A DNA stretch of 49,675 nt, taken from assembly GCA_028287505.1 (NCBI GenBank), contig JAQBPN010000030.1, positions 1 through 49,675 on the forward strand, given 5' to 3'. A program made the position numbers and the translations under genes. Each line of letters opens with the position of its first letter. Position 1 is the stretch's first letter. The stretch is from Fibrobacterota bacterium. Its GTDB lineage: Bacteria; Fibrobacterota; Fibrobacteria; UBA11236. The notes beneath the pieces were generated by a model, which saw only the letters and a program-made list of their open reading frames with translations, made no database searches and was not told the origin of the DNA. Shown piece by piece: positions 40,559-48,875 of this stretch.

Positions 40559-43104
40559 TGGGAAAACCGGCTACTCGGAACCCGGCCCCGTCCTCCATGG
40601 ACGGGGCCTTTCCCAGGCGCCCCTCTTCCGGGCGCGCGTGGGTGGCATTGCCTTTTTTTCTGGCCGCTTTTCTTTTCGGTTTAGCCCCGACTTTCGCCCA
40701 GGAAGCCAGGCAGGTGGGTTCCAGCCGTCGGGACTCCGCCGCCACGGTATCGCCCGCGAATTCCCTTTCGAAGGATTCCTTGCCCGCCTGCGGATTGAGC
40801 CTTACGGGCCTGTTGCGCGAAGCGGTTTCCGGAAAGCCTGTCCGGAGTGCGTCAGTCCGGCTGGAGAAAACCGGAAGAGAGGCGACTTCCGATTCTACCG
40901 GCCGCTACCGGCTGGATATGCTTTGCCCCGGCCATTACGACGTGCTGGTCACCGCCCCGGGCCTGCTGCCGTCGCGCCGCGACGTGGATCTGCAAAACGG
41001 CGACTCCGCCGATTTCGCGCTCGCCTCCGAACAACCGGCCCCAGGCTCCAAGATGGTGGTCAAGGTCCAGGGAAAACGGGCGCCGAAATCCCTGACCCAG
41101 ACCCAGAGCGTCCTGAGCGGCGCCGCATTGGATAAGACCCGCGGCAAGTCCCTGGGCGAAGCGTTGAAATCCGTGAACGGCGTGACCGGCCTCCAATCCG
41201 GCGCCTCCATCGTGAAGCCCGTCATCGACGGGTTGCACAGCAACCGCATCCTCATCATGAACAACGGCGTCCGCCAGGAAGGCCAGCAATGGGGCTCCGA
41301 GCACGCGCCCGAAATCGATCCATTTCTCGCCACGCAGATCACCGTGATCAAGGGCGCCGCCGGCGTGCGCTATGGTTCCGATGCCATCGGAGGCGTGGTG
41401 CTGCTGGAACCGCCTCCCTTCCGGAGCAAGCCCGGCGTGGGCGGCGAGCTGAACCTGGTGGGTTACTCCAACAACCATGAAGGCGTAAGCTCCGGGTCCC
41501 TGGAGGGCAGTCCGGCATCGATTCCGGGCCTGGGCTGGCGGCTGCAAGGCACCGCCAAGAAAGCGGGCGAGACGCAAACGCCCGACTATTTCATCAACAA
41601 TACCGGCTTCCAGGAATTCAATTATTCCACGGCCTTGGGGTATCAGAAGGAAGGCACGGGGTTGGATCTTTTTTACAGCCGATTCCATACCAAGCTCGGG
41701 ATTTTTTCCGGCACGGAAATCGGAAGCGTCGCCGATATCGAGACCGCCATCCGCCGCGAAAAGCCTTTGGTGGACCGGCCTTTTTATTGGGACAGCACCT
41801 ACCAGATCGCCAATCCCTATCAGACCGTGGATCATCAATTGTTCAAAGCGCGCGCATTCACCAGGACCGGGAACCTGGGAATCCTGGGCCTTACCTATGC
41901 CCTGCAAAACGACAACCGGGATGAATTCTCATTCCGGTTCGAGCACAAAGACCTTCCCGTGCTGCTGTTCAACATCACCACCCAGACCGCCGAGCTGGTC
42001 TGGGAGCATAACCCGGTTCATGGCTTCAAGGGCAGCGCCGGCATCAGCGGCATCGCCCAGGAAAATTATTACCAGTACCGGGATTTCGTTCCCAACTTCA
42101 AGGATTATGGCGGAGGCGCATTCTGGACGGAAGCCTGGACGGCCGGGAAACTGCAACTCGAAGGCGGGGCCCGTTACGACTATCGTTGGCGGCAGATATT
42201 CAGGTTCAACAACCATGGTTTCAGCGCGGGAGGCTCCCCGCCCAGCGACTCGGTGCTCACTCCGGAATTCCAATACCAAACCGTCTCGGAAATGCTGGGG
42301 GCGGCCTATGCGGTCACGCCCGATCTGAAAGCCAAAATCAATCTGTCCTCCGCCTGGCGCCCACCCGGTGTGAATGAGTTGTACAGCTATGGAATCCACC
42401 AAAGCGCGGGCGCATTCGTCATTGGCGACACCAGCCTGCAGGCCGAACGTTCCTATGATCTCACAGGCGATCTGGAATATCACTTCGGCAAGAAACTGTC
42501 CCTGGAATTGAGCGCCTATTACAATTACATCCAGGATTACATCTATCTCGAGCCGGTCCGAAACATCCAAACCGCGACCGGAGCCTTTCTCACCTTCCAA
42601 TATCGGCAGACCGATGCCGTATTGGGCGGCGTGGACCTGACCGCCGACTACAAATTCACGGATCGAGTGTCCTATCAGGGCCGGGTCTCCTCCATGCGCG
42701 GTTTCAATGAACGGACCAAGCAATACCTGTTCATGATGCCCGCGGACCGTTGCGAGAACGGGTTCACCTATGCTTTTCCCGCCTGGAAACGGCTCAGCAA
42801 CGCCTATGCGGGCGCAAGCCTGCAAACCGTCCTCAGGCAAAAGTACGCCCCGCCGGCCAGCCTGGATCATGATCTGCCCACGCCGGACGGATACAACCTG
42901 TTGAACCTGGACGCGGGGCTGAGCCTATCCATGGCCGGGCGTCCCGTGGATTTCGAACTGGGAGCGAACAATGTATTGGACGAAAAGTACCGGGAATACA
43001 CCGATCAGTTCCGCTATTTCGTGGACGAAATGGGGCTGAACATATTCCTGCGGATGAAGATGCCCTTCGAGCTTGGCGCCTTCGCGTCCAAGCAAGCCCA
43101 TTAA
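40558..43104 (+). CDS. TonB-dependent receptor with carboxypeptidase-regulatory-like domain (putative metal receptor)
   Basis: 848 residues. Signal peptide about residues 27-48; residues about 80-160 form a CarboxypepD_reg-like beta domain (LTGLLREAVSGKPVRSASVR, GRYRLDMLCPGHYDVLV). The plug contains GKSLGEALKSVNGVTG, PVIDGLHSNRILIMNNGVR and VIKGAAGVRYGSDAIGGVV. The barrel ends with short aromatic strands. The plug style is close to that of metal or heme receptors such as ZnuD types. The island's Fur regulator and multicopper oxidase suggest copper, zinc or iron; inference only. Confidence 0.88.
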   Translation: MGKPATRNPAPSSMDGAFPRRPSSGRAWVALPFFLAAFLFGLAPTFAQEARQVGSSRRDSAATVSPANSLSKDSLPACGLSLTGLLREAVSGKPVRSASVRLEKTGREATSDSTGRYRLDMLCPGHYDVLVTAPGLLPSRRDVDLQNGDSADFALASEQPAPGSKMVVKVQGKRAPKSLTQTQSVLSGAALDKTRGKSLGEALKSVNGVTGLQSGASIVKPVIDGLHSNRILIMNNGVRQEGQQWGSEHAPEIDPFLATQITVIKGAAGVRYGSDAIGGVVLLEPPPFRSKPGVGGELNLVGYSNNHEGVSSGSLEGSPASIPGLGWRLQGTAKKAGETQTPDYFINNTGFQEFNYSTALGYQKEGTGLDLFYSRFHTKLGIFSGTEIGSVADIETAIRREKPLVDRPFYWDSTYQIANPYQTVDHQLFKARAFTRTGNLGILGLTYALQNDNRDEFSFRFEHKDLPVLLFNITTQTAELVWEHNPVHGFKGSAGISGIAQENYYQYRDFVPNFKDYGGGAFWTEAWTAGKLQLEGGARYDYRWRQIFRFNNHGFSAGGSPPSDSVLTPEFQYQTVSEMLGAAYAVTPDLKAKINLSSAWRPPGVNELYSYGIHQSAGAFVIGDTSLQAERSYDLTGDLEYHFGKKLSLELSAYYNYIQDYIYLEPVRNIQTATGAFLTFQYRQTDAVLGGVDLTADYKFTDRVSYQGRVSSMRGFNERTKQYLFMMPADRCENGFTYAFPAWKRLSNAYAGASLQTVLRQKYAPPASLDHDLPTPDGYNLLNLDAGLSLSMAGRPVDFELGANNVLDEKYREYTDQFRYFVDEMGLNIFLRMKMPFELGAFASKQAH

Positions 43105-43116
43105 AGGAGAATCAAC

Positions 43117-43764
43117 GTGGTCCATATCATCGAAAACCTGGCTCCCATCCTGCTGCTGATCGAGAAAGCCGTGCTGGCCTTGCTCGTCTTCCTGGAGGCG
43201 GCCGTCCTCGCCGTTTTCCTGTGGCGGTTCCGGAGTTACACCAAGCAGCAAGGCAATGCTCCGAAATGGATCAAAGCCCTGACCCAGGGCCTTAAACAGG
43301 ACGGCCTGAGCGCGGTCTCCTTGACCGAAGCGGACATGCTGACCATGCCGGGCCGGGTGGTCAAAACCGGCCTGGACAATCAGAGCCTGCCTCCCGAGGC
43401 CATGGAAAAAGTCTTCGAAGTGCAGGAATCGATGGAAAAGCGGACGCTCGATCAAGGCTTGTCCTTTCTGGGGACGGTGGGGGCCAACGCCCCTTTCCTG
43501 GGATTGACCGGCACCGTCATCGGCATCCTGGTGGCCTTCGATCGCTTCGCCGCTTCCGGGGGACGCGGCAGCACCGAGGTCATGGTGGCCATTTCCCAGG
43601 CCCTCGTGGCCACGGCCATCGGCCTGATGGTGGCCATACCCGCGGTGGTCTTTTACAATATCCTCCGCAACCGCAGCAAACGCATCCTGGAGGAAGCGCG
43701 GGAAATCCGGGGATTGATCCTGGCGCAAAGCCTGCGGGCCGTCTTTTCCAGGCCGGAGGCGTAG
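43117..43764 (+). CDS. exbB: ExbB/MotA/TolQ proton channel subunit (second system)
   Basis: 215 residues from GTG, with AAAGGAGA 6 nt upstream. Three helices: ILLLIEKAVLALLVFLEAAV, then LSFLGTVGANAPFLGLTGTV and ALVATAIGLMVAIPAVVFYN, the ExbB consensus pair. Unlike the TtpC-like protein of the first system it has no periplasmic extension. It starts 12 bp after the receptor gene, so this receptor carries its own motor. Confidence 0.92.
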   Translation: MVHIIENLAPILLLIEKAVLALLVFLEAAVLAVFLWRFRSYTKQQGNAPKWIKALTQGLKQDGLSAVSLTEADMLTMPGRVVKTGLDNQSLPPEAMEKVFEVQESMEKRTLDQGLSFLGTVGANAPFLGLTGTVIGILVAFDRFAASGGRGSTEVMVAISQALVATAIGLMVAIPAVVFYNILRNRSKRILEEAREIRGLILAQSLRAVFSRPEA

Positions 43765-43765
43765 C

Positions 43766-44179
43766 ATGGCCGCTCCCGCAAGGAATGATGACGAAGACAT
43801 CATCGCCAATATCAACATCACTCCGCTGGTGGACATCTTCCTGGTCCTCCTGATCATTTTCATGATCACCAGTTCCGTCATCGATCAAAGGGAGATCAAC
43901 ATCAGCCTGCCCAAGGCCGCCCATGCGGGTACGGAAGCTCCCAAGGCCTCGGGATTGATCATCGACAAAGACAAACGGATGTTCCTGGACGGGGTTCCAT
44001 CGGATTCCGCGGGCATTACCATGGCTTTGCAAAGCGCGGTGGCAAACGCTCCGGACCATGAGGTGCTGATCGCAGCCGATCAGGAGCTGGCTTATAAGGA
44101 AATCGTCCGGGTCATCGATATCGTGCGGGGCGCCGGCATCATCAAATACGCCCTGAAAGTGGTCCGCAACCGATCATGA
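43766..44179 (+). CDS. exbD: ExbD proton channel subunit (second system)
   Basis: 137 residues, 1 bp after exbB. One helix with the essential Asp (ITPLVDIFLVLLIIFMITSS), then a periplasmic domain (ASGLIIDKDKRMFLDG, HEVLIAADQELAYKEIVRVI). Its stop overlaps the tonB start by ATGA. Standard ExbD size. Confidence 0.92.
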   Translation: MAAPARNDDEDIIANINITPLVDIFLVLLIIFMITSSVIDQREINISLPKAAHAGTEAPKASGLIIDKDKRMFLDGVPSDSAGITMALQSAVANAPDHEVLIAADQELAYKEIVRVIDIVRGAGIIKYALKVVRNRS

Positions 44180-44913
44180 ACAAGACCATGCCCAAGCCCC
44201 GGCGCCCGCGGCGCTTGACCGGAAGCGGTCCCGGCGGGATCCGATTGAACCCGCCGCCGGAAAGCAGGTTCGGCAAAGCGAATCTGCTTCTGGCCTTGGG
44301 TTTCATCGGGGTGGTGGGTTTGGCGTCGCATTTCGGCGGTAAAGCTTTGGCGAAGCCGGCATCCCAGGATGAGGAACTGCGTCTAGTCGACGAAGCCCCG
44401 CCTCCGCCCCCGGATCCCATTGCCGTCCCGGAGCCTCCCAAACCGCCGCCCCCTCCGCCTCCCGATCCGGATCAAACCCCGCCGCCGCCAAAGGCCGAGC
44501 CGCCGCCCGCAGCCGTTTTCGGCGTGCCGGAAGAGGCCACCGACAAAGCCGGAGACTTGTCCGTGGCCACGGGCAATACCCTGATGAAGCCGGCGGATTC
44601 GCTGGTGCAGAAGGCGCAGCCGCCCCTGCCCGCGGCCCCGGTGCGCCTGGACCGGCAACCGGCGGCTTTGAACCAGGTGGTTCCGGAATATCCGGGATGG
44701 GCCCAGGAACAAGGCATCCAGGCCGAAGTCCGCTTGTCCGTGACCATCGATCCCCAAGGCAAGGTGACGGACGTGGCGATTGCGGCCTCGGGCGGCAAGG
44801 AATTCGACGCCAATGCCATCAAGGCCGCCAAGGCCACCCGTTTCCAACCGTTGGTCCGGAATGGGGCGGCCCTTCCCGCCTTGTTCGAAATCACCTACGA
44901 GTTCACCTTATGA
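44176..44913 (+). CDS. tonB: TonB energy transducer (second system)
   Basis: 245 residues. A basic cytoplasmic start, one helix (ANLLLALGFIGVVGLASHF), a long Pro-rich spacer with runs of six to seven prolines (KPPPPPPPDPD), and a C-terminal TonB fold: QVVPEYPGWAQEQGIQAEV, RLSVTIDPQGKVTDVAIAAS, AIKAAKATRFQPL and ITYEFTL. It is a classical TonB in contrast to the short one at 32321. Confidence 0.92.
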   Translation: MNKTMPKPRRPRRLTGSGPGGIRLNPPPESRFGKANLLLALGFIGVVGLASHFGGKALAKPASQDEELRLVDEAPPPPPDPIAVPEPPKPPPPPPPDPDQTPPPPKAEPPPAAVFGVPEEATDKAGDLSVATGNTLMKPADSLVQKAQPPLPAAPVRLDRQPAALNQVVPEYPGWAQEQGIQAEVRLSVTIDPQGKVTDVAIAASGGKEFDANAIKAAKATRFQPLVRNGAALPALFEITYEFTL

Positions 44914-44949
44914 ACGGGCGCTCCAATTTAATAGGGGAAAGGAATCGAG

Positions 44950-45153
44950 ATGAAAAAAAAGCCATGGGACCGTTTTGCGGGCCCGCCCCGGTCAGGTAAC
45001 CGTGGAGTCACCCCAGTGCGGGAAAAACAAACGGGGCTGGCGGCCTTGAGCGCCTATGCCCGGGCGCTATGCCGGAGCCTGATGCGCCAATTGCCCAATC
45101 TGGACCCGAGCCGCATCCGGCGCAAAAGCCCGCCCCATAAGGAAGGAGAGTGA
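44950..45153 (+). CDS. Small basic protein downstream of tonB
   Basis: 67 residues with AAAGGAATCGAG 7 nt before the ATG. Strongly basic, with a central helix (LAALSAYARALCRSLMRQL) and a KxGE-type tail. No signal peptide. It lies 36 bp after tonB and 1 bp before the next small gene, so it belongs to the operon. Not recognised. Confidence 0.55.
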   Translation: MKKKPWDRFAGPPRSGNRGVTPVREKQTGLAALSAYARALCRSLMRQLPNLDPSRIRRKSPPHKEGE

Positions 45154-45154
45154 A

Positions 45155-45361
45155 ATGGACGAAATGAAGCAAAAGAAGAAATCCTCTCCCTGGACGAGGC
45201 GAGGGATTCCCTTGGCCTCCCTGAGGAAGGAAAAATTGAACGACCAGATGGTCTGCGAATGCGGAGACCTGCTCTGCGATCTCCCCGAGCATTCGGGCTT
45301 CAAGAGATTGCTGCAGGATCTTTTCAAAATGGCCGAAACGGAGCGGAAAAAATCCGCGTAA
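45155..45361 (+). CDS. Small CxCx4C protein upstream of the multicopper oxidase
   Basis: 68 residues with AAGGAAGGAGAG just before the ATG, the best ribosome site of the operon. The middle reads QMVCECGDLLCDLPEHSG, with three Cys and one His in 15 residues, fitting a soft-metal site. The ends are basic and helical (GFKRLLQDLFKMAETERKK). Cytoplasmic by lack of a signal. A copper or zinc chaperone or sensor is conceivable; no family recognised. Confidence 0.6.
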   Translation: MDEMKQKKKSSPWTRRGIPLASLRKEKLNDQMVCECGDLLCDLPEHSGFKRLLQDLFKMAETERKKSA

Positions 45362-45393
45362 AATTCGGCCTCGCGAGGGGGACGTGCCACACT

Positions 45394-46965
45394 ATGCATG
45401 TGCGGATGCGGTTATTTCTCATGCCTTTGTTTTTCCTGGGTTGCCTCTTCGACACGAAGAATTCCCCGGCAGGCGATGCCTATTCCGTGGACGCCGCCGG
45501 ACTGCCCCCGGCCCAGGCGACCCGCGTCATCGAGGCGAAAGCCGGCGATACCCTGAGGCTCAAAGTGGAGTACGTGCGCAAGGAAATCGCCGGCCGAAAC
45601 GTCCGCATGCTGGGGTTCAACGGCTCCATTCCCGGACCCACGCTCAAGGTGCCCCAGGGCGCCGAAATCACGGTGATTCTGACCAACGGAAGCGATGTGC
45701 CCATGACCTTGCATTCCCACGGCGTGCGGCTTGATTATCATTTCGATGGGGTGGACGGGTACACGCAAAAGGCCGTGGCTCCCGGCGATTCCTTCGTCTA
45801 CCGGCTGCATTTCCCGGATGCGGGCGTTTTCTGGTATCACAGCCATTACCGCGAGGACTTCACCCAGGAAATGGGCCTCTACGGCAATTTCATCGTCGTC
45901 CCCGCGGATTCCACCTACTGGAACCCGGTTGACCGGGAGGTTACCCTGGTCCTGGACGACATCCAGCTGGATTCCGGGGCCATGCACCCCTTCCGGGTTT
46001 CGGAAACGGACCACACCCTGATGGGCCGTTTCGGCAGCACCTTGCTTATCAATGGGGATACGGGCTATACACTGACGGTAAAGCGCAAGGAAGTGGTCCG
46101 CTTCTACGTCACGAACGCCGCCAACGCCAGGGTCTTCAATTTCGGGATCGACCAGAGCCAATTGAAAATCGCGGGCGGGGACAACGGCCGGTACGAAACT
46201 TCGGTTTTCTCCCCCCTGGAATTGATCGCTCCGGGGGAACGATCGGTTTTCGAGGTGTACTTCAACGACACCGCAACGCATGAAATCCTCCATTCGACTC
46301 CCGGCCAGACCTTTGTCATGGGAAGAATCCGAGTGACCGCGGATATGGTCGGCTCCGGGAACGACAGCAACTTCTTTTCCCAACAGGACACTTGCGCCCA
46401 GGTCATCCATTCCATCGATCCTTTCCGCCCCTACTTCGGCAAGGAGCCGGACGAGGAATTGATCCTCACCGGCACCATGGGCGCCATGGCCATGGATTCC
46501 CCTCCAATGCCCATGGCCATGAAAATCGCCGCGCCGGAACATGACCCTCAAGCCCTGGACGGCATGGGCATCGAGTGGACCGACCATATGGCCGACGTCA
46601 ACGAAGCGTCCACCACCCGGAACATGCGCTGGATCATCCGCGACAAGCGCACCGGACTGGAGAACCATGACATCCTTTGGAAGTTCAAGACCGGGGACAA
46701 AGTCATGATCCGGATCTATAACGATTCCGCGGGCGCGCATCCCATGCCCCACCCCATCCACTTCCATGGCCAACGGTTCCTGGTGGTCAACGTGAACGGA
46801 AAGAGGAATTTCAACATGGCCTGGAAAGACACCTTCCTGATAGGCCGTGGCGCCACTGCGGACCTGCTGTTGGACGCGAGTAACCCGGGCAGCTGGATGG
46901 CCCATTGCCATATCGCCGAGCACATGGAAGATATGATGATGTTTTTCTTCAGGATCGAAGACTGA
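45394..46965 (+). CDS. Multicopper oxidase, probable lipoprotein (CueO/CopA-like)
   Basis: 523 residues from ATG 45394 (GAGGGGG about 13 nt upstream). The N-terminus LFLMPLFFLGCLFD is a signal with a lipobox-like end. All four copper motifs are intact: HSHG at 107, HSHY at 149, HPIHFHG at 453 and HCHIAEHMEDM at 504, so type 1, 2 and 3 coppers can be bound. A Met-rich insert (GTMGAMAMDSPPMPMAMK, near residue 370) resembles the Cu(I)-binding region of CueO. Likely oxidises Cu(I) or Fe(II) in the periplasm, next to the metal uptake genes. Confidence 0.92.
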   Translation: MHVRMRLFLMPLFFLGCLFDTKNSPAGDAYSVDAAGLPPAQATRVIEAKAGDTLRLKVEYVRKEIAGRNVRMLGFNGSIPGPTLKVPQGAEITVILTNGSDVPMTLHSHGVRLDYHFDGVDGYTQKAVAPGDSFVYRLHFPDAGVFWYHSHYREDFTQEMGLYGNFIVVPADSTYWNPVDREVTLVLDDIQLDSGAMHPFRVSETDHTLMGRFGSTLLINGDTGYTLTVKRKEVVRFYVTNAANARVFNFGIDQSQLKIAGGDNGRYETSVFSPLELIAPGERSVFEVYFNDTATHEILHSTPGQTFVMGRIRVTADMVGSGNDSNFFSQQDTCAQVIHSIDPFRPYFGKEPDEELILTGTMGAMAMDSPPMPMAMKIAAPEHDPQALDGMGIEWTDHMADVNEASTTRNMRWIIRDKRTGLENHDILWKFKTGDKVMIRIYNDSAGAHPMPHPIHFHGQRFLVVNVNGKRNFNMAWKDTFLIGRGATADLLLDASNPGSWMAHCHIAEHMEDMMMFFFRIED

Positions 46966-46980
46966 GAGCGAGGCCCGTTC

Positions 46981-47331
46981 TCAACGCTGCATCGACATCA
47001 GTGTGAAAACGCTTCCCACCAGAGCGGAGCAGTCCTTGTCCTCATCGTCCTTCGCGTAGTAGTAATCGTATTTGTCCCCGTCCTTGCACTTCTTCTTGTA
47101 GCTCGCGGGGCATACGGCGGCATCGCTCCAGGAGCCGCCCGCGGACGTGCAGGTGGATTTCGACGCTTTCTGATTGTTGAAGTCGTTGGGCTCTTCGATG
47201 CATATTTCCGCGACGGTGCTGCGCGCGTCGCAGGTAAACACCGTACCGGCCTGGCTGTTCTCTTCGGTGTTGCAAGAGACCTGGAACAAGGCCGGAGCGG
47301 CCGCAATGCATAGCCAACGGAACGATTTCAC
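46981..47331 (-). CDS. Small Cys-rich probable lipoprotein
   Basis: 116 residues from GTG 47331, with GGGAGG 4-5 nt upstream; an ATG 39 bp further out lacks such a site. Signal sequence (LCIAAAPALFQVSC) ends in a Cys with a non-standard lipobox. The mature part has Cys spaced as FTCDARS, ICIEEP, STCTSAGGSWSDAAVCPASY and KKCKDG, suggesting three disulfides. It converges on the oxidase gene with a 15-bp gap. Function unknown. Confidence 0.65.
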   Translation of the reverse strand: MKSFRWLCIAAAPALFQVSCNTEENSQAGTVFTCDARSTVAEICIEEPNDFNNQKASKSTCTSAGGSWSDAAVCPASYKKKCKDGDKYDYYYAKDDEDKDCSALVGSVFTLMSMQR

Positions 47332-47550
47332 CGTGCCTCCCTTTTCCTTTTCCGAATCGCGATAATCCATGTAGCAATTGCCCCGGAAAACCGCAGAGGG
47401 ATTCCGCGGGAACCCTTCTCCGGTGTTAGCCTCCGTGTTACTGCCTCCGAAAACGCGCGCATGCGCGCCCGGGATGTCGGAATGTTTTACAGCCGATCGC
47501 GAATGGCGTTTTTTGTCAGGGGGTTGCGAGGCGGAAGGCGGGGCGGAAAA

Positions 47551-48804
47551 CTAGGGCGCGACGACGAAAGGCCGGGAGATGGCCGCCGCCGGGCCTTCCA
47601 GGCGGAACAGATACAAACCGCGCGCCAGGCCGTCGATGGGCACTTCCGTTTCTCTGCTTCCGCCATTTCCTTTTTCCCGGAGCGGGACATCGGCAACCTT
47701 GCCGCCGGCAATTCCGTAAATCGCCGCGCGCGCCGCGCGGTCCCGCTGGATGGGCAAGGTGACGAAAAGCCGGGAAGCCGCGACGCGAAGCGAAAGGCCG
47801 TCGCCACCGCGCGCCATCGGCGCGGAGATGGCGGTGGGATCATCGGGAGAGGTGAGGAAATAATTCGCCACCAGGAAAAGCGTGATGAGCCGGTGGTTGA
47901 CCCAGACCACTTTCAACGCGCTTGCCGCGACGTTGAAGTTGTCCGTGGTCCAGGTCTGTCCGTCCAAGGAGGTGAGCAGGTCCCCTTTGACTCCCACGGA
48001 TACCAATTGGCTTCCCGTCCAGGCCACGGAAGTCAGGTAGTTCCTGGTTCCGGAAGTCCTGGGCGTCCAGGTGACGGCATCGGGGGAGGTCAGCACCGTG
48101 CCGCTGTCGCCCACCGCCACCAATTGCGTTCCCGTCCACGTCACCGAGGCCAGATCCAGTTTGAGGCCCGAATCCATGGGCGTCCAGTCGATGCCGTCCG
48201 GAGATGTGAAGACGGCTCCGGGGGAGCCGACGGCCACCAATCGGGTTCCCGTCCAAGTCACTTCGGCCAGCAATTTGTTGAAGAGCGCCGCGTTCCCGTT
48301 CCTGGACGTCCAGGTGATCCCGTCCGGGGACGTCAAGATGGCCGCGTTGCCGGAACCGCTCAGGGGCGGCCCGCCCACCGCCACCAGTTGGCTCCCGGTC
48401 CAGACCACGGAATACAGAACGTTGGTGGAATCCAATGCCCTTTTCGTCCAGGTGATCCCGTCCGGGGAAGTCAGGATGGTGGACCCGCCGGATGCATTGT
48501 CGGTGGGGCCGCCCACCGCCACCAGTTGGCTTCCGGTCCAGGCCAGGGAGTGGAGAAAGCTTTTGGTTCCCGAGGCGCGGGGAGTCCAGGTCTTTCCGTC
48601 CGGGGACGTCACGATCACGCCGGTCGTATCCTTGGACCGCCAGCCCACGGCAACCGATTGCGAGCCGGTCCATTGCATGGAAGAGAGATTCGCGGCCTGG
48701 GCCGCGTTGACCCAAGGGACCACATCCCAAGCCGACTGGGCGAAGGCTCCGGTCGTGGTGGCGAGAATGGGGGCGATCCGGAGCAGTCGTCTAAGGTAAT
48801 GCAT
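47551..48804 (-). CDS. Secreted repeat protein (beta-propeller-like) with C-terminal sorting-like domain
   Basis: 417 residues with signal peptide (LLRIAPILATTTGAFA). From about residue 40 to 310 there are six to seven repeats of about 42-50 residues built on VxWTGSQLVAVG, then ILTSPDGxTWTxR. This is the BNR/sortilin-like or propeller blade pattern. The repeats are similar also in DNA, so expansion is recent. A tail of about 90 residues ends GLARGLYLFRLEG, like the tail of the DUF1080 protein, and probably directs export or anchoring. Partner unknown. Confidence 0.8.
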   Translation of the reverse strand: MHYLRRLLRIAPILATTTGAFAQSAWDVVPWVNAAQAANLSSMQWTGSQSVAVGWRSKDTTGVIVTSPDGKTWTPRASGTKSFLHSLAWTGSQLVAVGGPTDNASGGSTILTSPDGITWTKRALDSTNVLYSVVWTGSQLVAVGGPPLSGSGNAAILTSPDGITWTSRNGNAALFNKLLAEVTWTGTRLVAVGSPGAVFTSPDGIDWTPMDSGLKLDLASVTWTGTQLVAVGDSGTVLTSPDAVTWTPRTSGTRNYLTSVAWTGSQLVSVGVKGDLLTSLDGQTWTTDNFNVAASALKVVWVNHRLITLFLVANYFLTSPDDPTAISAPMARGGDGLSLRVAASRLFVTLPIQRDRAARAAIYGIAGGKVADVPLREKGNGGSRETEVPIDGLARGLYLFRLEGPAAAISRPFVVAP

Positions 48805-48818
48805 CTACAAGTCCGTCA

Positions 48819-48840
48819 AAAATGGTTCCTGCACCATTTT
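48819..48840 (-). terminator. Terminator of the ABC exporter gene
   Basis: AAAATGGT (48819-48826) and ACCATTTT (48833-48840) are perfect complements around a 6-nt loop; on the minus strand the stem ends in TTTTT before GACGG. It lies 36 bp after the exporter stop and immediately upstream of the repeat-protein gene. Confidence 0.55.
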
Positions 48841-48875
48841 ACCATCTTTCCGGGGATTCGACCGGCTCCAGAGCC

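Noticed and set aside
47900-48700. Regular DNA periodicity that could be taken for a CRISPR array
   Set aside because: The period corresponds to protein repeats in an open frame; there are no near-identical direct repeats with unique spacers.
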